NCBI GenBank assembly: GCA_030691775.1
Contig: JAUYDN010000141.1
Span: 1 to 34,905, forward strand
Direction of reading: 5' to 3'
From: Dehalococcoidia bacterium
GTDB taxonomy: Bacteria > Chloroflexota > Dehalococcoidia > Dehalococcoidales > Fen-1064
DNA length: 34,905 bases
Both the position numbers and the translations under genes were made by a program. The notes under the pieces were generated by a model that was given only the letters and a program-made list of their open reading frames with translations, ran no database searches and was not told the DNA's origin. Shown one piece after another: positions 6,959-13,854 of the stretch. Positions within the stretch are counted from its first letter, which is position 1. The number at the start of each line of letters is the position of its first letter.

Positions 6959-9352
6959 ATGTTACTGATTGCTCTCAGCCTTGCCTGGGTTGCGGGCATC
7001 TTTCTGGGCAGTAAGCTCAATCTGCCAGTCTTGTCGTTGTTCTCCGCGCTCGCTCCCCTGCCGCTCCTCCTCTTTTATCGCAAACAAAGAAAGCTCCTCA
7101 TCACGGCAAGCCTATGTTTGCTGGCGCTTGGCGGCGGCGCAATCTGGTATCAGGCAAGCCAACCAACAGTAAATGAAAATCACGTCCTGTATTACAACGA
7201 CGGCGGAACGGTTACGCTAAAGGGCATGGTTTCCGCCGGGCAAGATATCAGGGATAAGAGTACGCGTCTAACGGTCACTGTCACTGAAATGGATTCCGGG
7301 GGCGGATGGAAGAAGGTCAACGGTAAGGTGATGGTCTTCGTACCCCGGTATTTTAGTGGTGAGTATGGCACAACCCTTCAAGTGAGAGGCAAACTGGAAA
7401 CGCCTCCATTACTGGGGGATTTCGATTATGCCGGCTATCTCAAAGGGCAAGGTGTTTCCTCGATAATGTCTTTCCCTGACATCAGCGTCATCGAACGCGG
7501 CAGGGGATTCAGACCGCTGGCTGTACTCCATTCCCTGCGGCAGATGCTGGCATTAAAAATGACGCAGGTATTGCCGGAGCCGCAGGCGTCACTGGCGCAG
7601 GGTATTATCCTGGGTATCCGGAGCAATATCCCTCCGTCAGTCAACGACGATTTCACCAGGACAGGCACGACTCATGTCCTTGCCATATCAGGTATGAACC
7701 TCAATATCGTCGCCGGCATGTTCATCGCTACGGGAATCTGGCTCTTCGGCAAGCGGCGCTATACCTATGCCTGGCTGGCGCTTACCGCCACCTGGGGTTA
7801 CACCCTGCTCACCGGTATGAACCCGCCGGTCCTGCGCGCGGCAATTATGCTCACCCTGTTCCTCGCCGCCGATATTCTCGGTAGACAGCGGAGCGCGCTC
7901 CCTGCCCTCGCCTTCGCCGCCGCCGTGATGGTCGGTGTCAACCCGTTTCTTCTGCGTGACGCCTCTTTCCAATTGAGCTTCCTGGCGACGCTCGGCATGG
8001 TTGCAGTGGCTCCACCGATTCAGGCATCAGCCCGCACCTGGGTAAACCGGCGGCTCGGTGAAGAAGGCGCGCTTGTCTCGACCGTCAACTGGGTGCTGGA
8101 TAGCCTGGCGGTTACCGTTGGTGTTTTGCTGGTTGTCTGGCCGGTAATAACGTACTACTTTGGTGTGTTTTCTCTGGTGGCGCCCGTATCGACTCTCCTG
8201 CTGACGCCCCTGTTGTCAGTGATATTTATCACCGGGATGGCAGCCGTCGGGCTGAGTCTTATCGCGGTGCCGCTCGGGAACATCGCCGGCTGGCTGGCAT
8301 GGCTGTTTCTCACCTATCTGCTCACCGTGGTCAAATGGACTGCCAGCCTGCCAGCGGCGGCAGTAAACGTTGACATCAGCCCGGTAGTCCTGTGGAGCTA
8401 CTTCGTACTGCTCGTGCTCGTTTTCTGGCTCTTCCCCAAACGAAAGCAAGTTATAAATGCCATCGACCGTGTCATCGATTTCCTCGTCCGTATACCCTTG
8501 AAATGGTCGGCGCCGCCCCTGCTGGTGCTGGCGGTCCTGGCCCCTGCATTCGCCGCCAGTATGCCGGACGACCGTGTCCACATCAGCTTCCTCGATGTGG
8601 GCCAGGGGGACGCTATCCACATCCGTAACGGAAACCAGGACATCCTGGTCGATGGTGGTCCGAGTCCGCGCGCTGTCACGCTGGAGCTAGGGCAGAAAAT
8701 GCCTTTCTGGGACAGGACCATCGACCTGGTTATTCTCACGCATCCCCACACCGACCACCTCGCGGGACTGGTTGAACTGCTCAGACGATACCGCGTAAAA
8801 CAGGTGTTATACCCCGATGCGGCAAGCGATTCACCCCTGTGGAAAGAGTGGACCACCTTAATAGAGCGGAATAACATAAAAGTCACCCATGCCCTGGCAG
8901 GTCAATTGATAGAGCTTGGCAACGGTGATTTATCGATTGAGGTATTGAATCCGGTCGTTTCTGATATTGAAGCATCGTTAGATGCAGAAGGGGTTGTGCT
9001 GAGGGTGAGTCGCGGGAAAATCAGCTTTTTACTAACTGCGGATGTACCTGCGGAACGGGAGCTTGAGCTGACCAGCCGGCGGGCACATCTTGAAAGCACT
9101 ATTCTCAAGGTGGGGCACCACGGCTCGAACACGTCCACCAACCCGGAGTTCTTAGCCACCGTAAATCCAGAGGTGGCAGTCATTTCCGTGGGTGCCGATA
9201 ACGATTACGGGCATCCGAATAAAGAGGTCCTGCAAAGACTCTCGGAACGAGTGGGAGAGGGGAACATCTACCGCACAGACAAAAACGGGACGGTGGAGTT
9301 TATCACCGATGGGGAGAAATTGTGGGTGAAAAAAGACCTTCGCGCGAAGTAG
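6959..9352 (+). CDS. comEC: DNA internalization protein ComEC/Rec2
   Basis: 797-aa integral membrane channel for single-stranded DNA uptake. Order: an N-terminal pair of membrane helices and a DUF4131-like soluble part, then the competence domain with many helices and the signature HVLAISGMNLNIVAGM, then a C-terminal metallo-beta-lactamase domain starting at HISFLDVGQGDAIHI with the metal motif THPHTDHLAG (first His H595) and later VGHHGSN. All three parts are present and uninterrupted, so it appears functional. It starts at ATG 6959 after a GAGAGAAGG-like ribosome site and overlaps the next gene by 31 bases. Confidence 0.95.
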   Translation: MLLIALSLAWVAGIFLGSKLNLPVLSLFSALAPLPLLLFYRKQRKLLITASLCLLALGGGAIWYQASQPTVNENHVLYYNDGGTVTLKGMVSAGQDIRDKSTRLTVTVTEMDSGGGWKKVNGKVMVFVPRYFSGEYGTTLQVRGKLETPPLLGDFDYAGYLKGQGVSSIMSFPDISVIERGRGFRPLAVLHSLRQMLALKMTQVLPEPQASLAQGIILGIRSNIPPSVNDDFTRTGTTHVLAISGMNLNIVAGMFIATGIWLFGKRRYTYAWLALTATWGYTLLTGMNPPVLRAAIMLTLFLAADILGRQRSALPALAFAAAVMVGVNPFLLRDASFQLSFLATLGMVAVAPPIQASARTWVNRRLGEEGALVSTVNWVLDSLAVTVGVLLVVWPVITYYFGVFSLVAPVSTLLLTPLLSVIFITGMAAVGLSLIAVPLGNIAGWLAWLFLTYLLTVVKWTASLPAAAVNVDISPVVLWSYFVLLVLVFWLFPKRKQVINAIDRVIDFLVRIPLKWSAPPLLVLAVLAPAFAASMPDDRVHISFLDVGQGDAIHIRNGNQDILVDGGPSPRAVTLELGQKMPFWDRTIDLVILTHPHTDHLAGLVELLRRYRVKQVLYPDAASDSPLWKEWTTLIERNNIKVTHALAGQLIELGNGDLSIEVLNPVVSDIEASLDAEGVVLRVSRGKISFLLTADVPAERELELTSRRAHLESTILKVGHHGSNTSTNPEFLATVNPEVAVISVGADNDYGHPNKEVLQRLSERVGEGNIYRTDKNGTVEFITDGEKLWVKKDLRAK

Positions 9353-10455
9353 TCGTCCTCGGTGCGGGCTTATACCGCTATGGCATCTACCCGGAAGTAC
9401 CTTATGTGGATATGGGCGTCACTGCCTGCCAGCGTGCGCTGGAAGATTCCGGCCTGGAGTGGCAGGACATCGAGGTGGGGTACTGCGCCAATACCAACCT
9501 GCCCAATGCCGCCGGGCATATCATCGCCGGGATGATGGGCGCCACCGGTATCACCATGACCAACGTAGAAAACGCCTCGGCGAGCGGTAATGCCGCCTTC
9601 CGCGAGGCTTATCTCGCCGTCGCCGCCGGTGCGCATGATGTCGCCATCGCCATCGGGGTGGACAAGTTACGCTCCTACCGGGAAACGACTTCATCTGAAG
9701 ATAAGCAACCGGTAGTCAAGGCGCCAATCAATACCGGGATGATGCGTGGTTTTGCCCAGCGCGCACGGGAACATATGGCAAGGTATGGCACCACCATCGA
9801 CCAGCTGGCGATGGTCTCCGTGAAAAGCCACCGTAACGCCAGCTTCAATCCCTACGCGCATTTCCAGACGCCGGTGACGCTGGAAGAGGTACATAGGGCG
9901 CGGATGGTCGCCGAGCCATTGACCGTGCTCCACTGCTGTCCATGGGACGAGGGTGGGGCGGCGGTCATTCTCTGCGCCGCCGAGATTGCACCACGCTTCA
10001 ATTCAAAGCCATGCCCCGGGGTGCTCGCTTCGGCATGCACGGGTTATACCGGTGCCGACCCGCTCGTCGAACTCACGCAGGTCACCGCATACAAAGCCTA
10101 TGAGATGGCAGGGCTGGGACCGGAAGACCTGGATATGGTGGAAGTGCACGACGCGGCGACAATCGAGGAAATACTGTACTACGAGGCACTGGGACTGTGC
10201 GCCATGGGCGAGGGCGGCAGGTTAATTGAGAGCGGAGCGACCGAGATTACGGGACGCATCCCGGTGAACAGCAGTGGGGGACTGATTTCCATGGGGCACC
10301 CCATCGGGCCGACAGGGCTGGGGCAACTCGCGGAGATTCTGTGGCAGATGCGCGGTCAAGCAGGCGAACGGCAGATAAATCAAAGCCCCAGAAACGGATT
10401 GGCACACATGGTGGGGGCAGGGGGTGTTTGTTTTATCCACATTCTGGGGCTTTGA
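9322..10455 (+). CDS. Thiolase-fold protein (SCP-x/lipid-transfer type) with Ser for the catalytic Cys
   Basis: 377 aa. It starts with GTG inside the end of comEC after GGGGAG. The fold is that of archaeal-type thiolases: VENASASGNAAFREA around residue 83-97, EVHDAAT with H276 in place of the NEAF motif, and SMGHPIGPTG with H326. The active-site loop normally reads ENACASG; here it is ENASASG, so the acyl-accepting Cys is S86. Classical thiolysis or Claisen condensation by acyl-Cys is therefore doubtful. Known thiolase-like aldolases such as Ltp2 also lack this Cys and need a DUF35 partner, but no DUF35 gene lies in the window. Function could be acyl-CoA or branched-lipid metabolism; only the family is secure. 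Confidence 0.85.
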   Translation: MGEKRPSREVVVLGAGLYRYGIYPEVPYVDMGVTACQRALEDSGLEWQDIEVGYCANTNLPNAAGHIIAGMMGATGITMTNVENASASGNAAFREAYLAVAAGAHDVAIAIGVDKLRSYRETTSSEDKQPVVKAPINTGMMRGFAQRAREHMARYGTTIDQLAMVSVKSHRNASFNPYAHFQTPVTLEEVHRARMVAEPLTVLHCCPWDEGGAAVILCAAEIAPRFNSKPCPGVLASACTGYTGADPLVELTQVTAYKAYEMAGLGPEDLDMVEVHDAATIEEILYYEALGLCAMGEGGRLIESGATEITGRIPVNSSGGLISMGHPIGPTGLGQLAEILWQMRGQAGERQINQSPRNGLAHMVGAGGVCFIHILGL

Positions 10456-10474
10456 CCGAGGGGGTCGGAGCTAT

Positions 10475-10582
10475 CTACCAATTAGCTCTCGTCCGGGACC
10501 ATAACAGGGCGTAACGTTCACGCTCGGACATTACCAGCCATCTCAGGCGGAACGTCAGCCGGCGATAAATCTCTCTCAACAC
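10475..10582 (-). CDS. Small basic protein, 35 aa, hypothetical
   Basis: Too short for the ORF track. The minus strand has a perfect AGGAGG (10590-10595), then GTG codons at 10585 and 10582; the second has ideal spacing of seven bases. The peptide begins MLREIYRRLTFRLRWL and ends RYALLWSRTRANW before TAG. It is rich in Arg and aromatic residues, with an amphipathic look and no clear membrane span. Upstream TATATT/TATTAT could serve as a -10. It is divergent from rplY and convergent with the thiolase-like gene. No function can be assigned; a strong ribosome site and consistent composition are the reasons to keep it. Confidence 0.5.
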   Translation of the reverse strand: MLREIYRRLTFRLRWLVMSERERYALLWSRTRANW

Positions 10583-10782
10583 CACGGCACCTCCTCTCAT
10601 ATTGTCTAATAATATAAACGTCCCGCCAATGAGAAAGTTAGGTGATAAAGGGATGGTCTTTTAGTACTGGGTAGGTATGTAAAAATTTGAAGGTATCACC
10701 GAGCAATATACTGCGGCCCATATGATGCGCCAAACTTCGGGAGAACACAGCGGAGAATAGTATATCCACGCCAGCGCAATTG

Positions 10783-10810
10783 TTGAGATCGCTAAATTAT
10801 GGCATAATAT
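10783..10810 (+). promoter_or_regulatory. rplY promoter
   Basis: TTGAGA, 16 bases, TAATAT, followed by a leader of about 45 bases that ends in ACGGAGGA before the ATG at 10862. Confidence 0.45.
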
Positions 10811-10861
10811 AGTTTGTTGCATTATTTACGGTAAGCGCTACCATTCACGGAGGATTCAATA

Positions 10862-11554
10862 ATGACTACCCTTGAGCTAAAAGTCAGCAAACGTACCATA
10901 GAAGGTAAGAAAGTAAAGGAGCTACGGCGTAACGGTGTTACCCCCGCGCACCTTTTTGGTCCCAAAGTAGAATCGGTGACGATTCAGGTGGATACCGCCA
11001 CCCTCAAACGCACCCTGGCGGAAGCCGGACGCACCCGGCTCGTCAATCTGCTTATTGGCGATGAAAAGGCTCCCCGGACGGTAATGGTGCGGGAAGTGCA
11101 GGTAGACACCATTAAAGGCGACATCCTTCACGTAGACTTCTACCAGGTCCAGCTGACGGAAAACATCAGGGTCGATGTCCCCATCATCTTCATGGGCGAA
11201 TCGGTTGCGGCAAAAACGAAGGGCAATACCCTCGTGCAGGAGCTAAACCAGCTTTCTGTTCAGGCGTTGCCCGCCAGCATCCCTAGCTCGGTTTCTGTTG
11301 ACGTTTCCGTACTGGTCACCGCCGACCAGATGATACGGGTCAAAGATATACAGGTCCCCAAAGAAGTGACTATACTCAATGACCCGAATGTGGTCGTGGC
11401 GAGAATCGCGGTTCGCATCGAGGAGCTTGCACCGGAGAAACCGAAGGCTGAGGCTGAAGAAGCGGTGCCGGCAGAAGGCGAAGAGGCTGAAGGTAAAGAA
11501 CCTGAGGCTAAGAAAGAACCCGCTGAGAAGGCAGTGAAACCAGAAAGGAAATAG
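10862..11554 (+). CDS. rplY: Large-subunit ribosomal protein bL25 (CTC/TL5 type)
   Basis: 230 aa, binds 5S rRNA in the large subunit. The N-terminal L25 domain is residues 1 to about 95 (ELRRNGVTPAHLFGP, VREVQVDTIKGDILHVDFYQV). A C-terminal beta domain follows, as in Thermus TL5 and Bacillus CTC, not in the short E. coli form. The last 40 residues are a low-complexity Glu/Lys/Ala/Pro tail, common in this family. A clear GGAGG lies before the ATG. It has its own promoter and seems to be monocistronic, as the ilvE promoter lies just downstream. Confidence 0.95.
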   Translation: MTTLELKVSKRTIEGKKVKELRRNGVTPAHLFGPKVESVTIQVDTATLKRTLAEAGRTRLVNLLIGDEKAPRTVMVREVQVDTIKGDILHVDFYQVQLTENIRVDVPIIFMGESVAAKTKGNTLVQELNQLSVQALPASIPSSVSVDVSVLVTADQMIRVKDIQVPKEVTILNDPNVVVARIAVRIEELAPEKPKAEAEEAVPAEGEEAEGKEPEAKKEPAEKAVKPERK

Positions 11555-11583
11555 CCTCTTAACCTTACCTTCGCGGTCCTCTC

Positions 11584-11612
11584 TTGCTTTTATACCTGGC
11601 TATAGCTATAAT
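11584..11612 (+). promoter_or_regulatory. ilvE promoter
   Basis: TTGCTT, exactly 17 bases, TATAAT; GAGGAG ribosome site 7 bases before the ATG at 11642. No leader peptide or T-box is visible in the short leader. Confidence 0.65.
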
Positions 11613-11641
11613 AGTGCCCAATTAAACCGAGGAGTTTTGCT

Positions 11642-12553
11642 ATGCCATCATACGCCTATCTCAAAAAGAAGTACGTGCCATTGGAGCAGGCGAATATCAA
11701 TGTCATGACCAACTTCATGCACTACGGCACGGGCGTCTTCGAGGGCATTCGCGGTAACTGGAACAAAACGCACCGCCAGCTCTACCTCTTCCGTCTCAAG
11801 GAACATTACGAGCGGATGCGCAACGGCTGTCATATCCTGAACATCGAACTGCCTTACACCATCGATGAGTTATGTGAAATCACCGTCAAAGTGGCGCAGA
11901 CGAGCGCTTTCGAAGAGGATGTTTATGTGCGTCCCGTGGCTTACAAGAGCAGTGAGACCCTGGGCGTGCGCCTCCACAACCTGGAATCTGATTTCTTCGC
12001 TTTTGTTTTCCCCTGGGGACCTTACCTCGATACCGACCGTGCCCGCTGTGTGGTCTCGTCCTGGCGCTTCCCCAAGGAAATCCCCCGGCAGAAGCTGACC
12101 GGACTTTATGTGACTAATGCCCTCGCCAAGACCGAAGCCGTCTCCGGCGGGTTCGATGAGGCAATCATGCTCAACGCCGATGGCTACGTGGCGGAGGGGA
12201 GCGGGGAGAACATCTTCCTGGTCAAGGGTGGCAAGCTGGTCACCCCACCCAGCACCGACGGCATCCTCATCGGCATCACGCGCGACACAGTGATGAAGCT
12301 CGCTAAAAACGAACTCGGCATCGATACCATCGAGCGTCATGTCGACCGCATCGAGCTTTATGACGCGGAGGAAATCTTCCTCACGGGCACCGCCGCTCAT
12401 ATCACGCCGGTGGGGGAAATCGATAGGCGTAAAATCACCGATGGTGAAATCGGACCCGTTACCAAAAAGTTACAGAAGCTCTACGCAGACGTCATTGTGA
12501 ACAAAAACACGAAATACACTTCGTGGTGCACACCGGTCTATCCTGAAAAATAG
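11642..12553 (+). CDS. ilvE: Branched-chain amino acid aminotransferase
   Basis: PLP enzyme for the last step of leucine, isoleucine and valine synthesis (2-keto acid plus glutamate). The 303-aa protein is fold-type IV: NFMHYGTGVFEGIRG near the N-terminus, the PLP-lysine region RQKLTGLYVTNALAKTEAV, the signature GGFDEAIMLNADGYVAEGSG with ENIFLVKGG, and the C-terminal LTGTAAHITPVGEID. Related D-amino-acid transaminase or aminodeoxychorismate lyase would be shorter; length and motifs favour BCAT. plsY follows 15 bases later and is likely cotranscribed. Confidence 0.93.
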   Translation: MPSYAYLKKKYVPLEQANINVMTNFMHYGTGVFEGIRGNWNKTHRQLYLFRLKEHYERMRNGCHILNIELPYTIDELCEITVKVAQTSAFEEDVYVRPVAYKSSETLGVRLHNLESDFFAFVFPWGPYLDTDRARCVVSSWRFPKEIPRQKLTGLYVTNALAKTEAVSGGFDEAIMLNADGYVAEGSGENIFLVKGGKLVTPPSTDGILIGITRDTVMKLAKNELGIDTIERHVDRIELYDAEEIFLTGTAAHITPVGEIDRRKITDGEIGPVTKKLQKLYADVIVNKNTKYTSWCTPVYPEK

Positions 12554-12568
12554 TCACCGGAGGCTGAC

Positions 12569-13201
12569 TTGGTTGTCAACGCGTTTGTCTCGGGCTTAAT
12601 TGCGATACTCACCGGGTATTTCCTCGGCTCATTCCCATCGGCATATCTCTTCACCAGGTGGATAACCGGCAAGGATATCCGTAAACTCGGCGGCGGCAAT
12701 ATCGGCGGACTGAACACGTTCAAAGAAGCCGGCATCCTGCCCGCCATCGCGGTGGCGGTTTTCGATGTGGGCAAGGGCGCGCTTGCGGTGGCTATCACGC
12801 ACTACACCATGCATCTCGATAAACCCTACGTGTTGATGTCGGCGCTTGGGGCGGTGATGGGTCACAACTGGATGCCCTGGCTTAAGTTCAGCGGTGGCAA
12901 GGGAATGGGCGCCACCGTGGGGACGTTGGTATTAATTCTGCCCGTTTACGGTTATACAAAAGAGCTGGCGATTTTCGCCGCGTTCATCGCGATGCCGTTA
13001 CTGATTACACGGAATATCGCCCTCTCCAACGGCATCGGACTGCTGGCACTGCCTTTCATCGCCTGGCTGAGCATGCACTCCGGGACGATGGTGGTATGGT
13101 CGATAGCACTCGGCCTGATAATCGCCGTTAAATTCACCCCCACGGCGCTGGCGGCGCTCCAGAAAAACCCGAATATCAAGGACTATATCAAGGGGAGCTG
13201 A
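12569..13201 (+). CDS. plsY: Glycerol-3-phosphate acyltransferase PlsY
   Basis: 210-aa membrane enzyme that transfers an acyl group from acyl phosphate to glycerol 3-phosphate, the first step of phospholipid synthesis. It has the three cytosolic motifs: LGSFPSAYLFTRWITGKD with GGGNIGGLNTFKEAG, then HNWMPWLKFSGGKGMGATVG (normally GGKGVAT), then SNGIGLLALPF. Several hydrophobic spans alternate with these loops. The start is TTG at 12569, fixed by CCGGAGG five bases upstream. Motif 1 is GGLN rather than the usual GATN, so it may belong to a PlsY subfamily, but the acyltransferase core is intact. Confidence 0.88.
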   Translation: MVVNAFVSGLIAILTGYFLGSFPSAYLFTRWITGKDIRKLGGGNIGGLNTFKEAGILPAIAVAVFDVGKGALAVAITHYTMHLDKPYVLMSALGAVMGHNWMPWLKFSGGKGMGATVGTLVLILPVYGYTKELAIFAAFIAMPLLITRNIALSNGIGLLALPFIAWLSMHSGTMVVWSIALGLIIAVKFTPTALAALQKNPNIKDYIKGS

Positions 13202-13485
13202 ACGGGGAAACCGCCAATAACCGATTGGTTGGTTCTCAAAATTCAGCAAGTGTCCCGGCTGGTCAGAATCTTTCATACCGATTGCACCAGCACCACGAAG
13301 TACAAAAACCGCGCCCAGTCTGTCATTCCCGCCACCGCATCCAGTGCGGGGCAGGCTTCGAGCGGGAATCTAAGACGACCACCCCGCCACCCTGAGATTG
13401 CTTCACTATGTTCGCAATGACACCGTAGACCTCGATGACGACTCTTTTGGTGCAATAAGGTGTTCGTGTACAAGCCGCGGTTAAA
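13202..13485. repeat. Intergenic repeat cluster after plsY
   Basis: Contains an ATTCCCGC...GCGGGAAT inverted element (13324-13369) preceded by GTC, a GCACCACGAAGTA piece, and CCACCCTGAGATTGCTTC, the same building blocks as in 5980-6250. No credible gene. It lies between convergent plsY and rpsT. Confidence 0.55.
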
Positions 13486-13518
13486 CACAAAAAAGGGGCT
13501 TGTTTTAAAACAAGCCCC
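13486..13518 (-). terminator. rpsT terminator
   Basis: Perfect 12-bp inverted repeat GGGGCTTGTTTT/AAAACAAGCCCC followed on the minus strand by TTTTTT. It is about 30 bases beyond the rpsT stop and is the strongest intrinsic terminator in the window. Confidence 0.92.
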
Positions 13519-13550
13519 TCTAAATTCTTTTGCGTGGATACGCGCTCCGG

Positions 13551-13826
13551 CTAAGCAGATGGCTTTGTTGCTTTGTTCAACCTGGCAACCAGCCGTGACT
13601 TCCGCCGCGAGGCGTTATTCTGGTGTAGAATCCCTTTCACCGCCGCCTTGTCGAGCTCTCTGACCGCTAAGGTGACCGCTTGCTTCGCTTCCTCAAATTT
13701 GCCTGCAGTGATGAGCTTGTCCGCCTTGGTGATATCGGTCTTGACGCGCGAGCGAATGTTCTTATTGCGCAGGGTACGCCGCTTGTCGGTCCTGACCTGG
13801 CGTATCGATGATGCTATATTTGGCAA
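13551..13826 (-). CDS. rpsT: Small-subunit ribosomal protein bS20
   Basis: 91 aa, binds 16S rRNA early in 30S assembly. The basic three-helix pattern is typical: SSIRQVRTDKRRTLRNKNIRS at the start, ITAGKFEEAKQAV in the middle, and KGILHQNNASRRKSRLVARLN near the end, the bS20 signature. Start is TTG with a perfect AGGAGG five bases upstream. rpsT in E. coli is autoregulated through a non-AUG start, so the TTG is plausible. It follows relA by 28 bases on the same strand and ends at a strong terminator. Confidence 0.96.
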   Translation of the reverse strand: MPNIASSIRQVRTDKRRTLRNKNIRSRVKTDITKADKLITAGKFEEAKQAVTLAVRELDKAAVKGILHQNNASRRKSRLVARLNKATKPSA

Positions 13827-13854
13827 CTTAACCTCCTGCTAAGACTATTTCTAT

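Larger units (their letters stand above)
10456..10861. other. Spacer with small ORF and rplY promoter
   Basis: About 400 bases between the thiolase-like gene and rplY. The left half carries a small minus-strand ORF (separate entry); the right end carries the rplY promoter. Between 10600 and 10780 I see AT-richer sequence without a gene or an obvious RNA structure. Confidence 0.45.
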
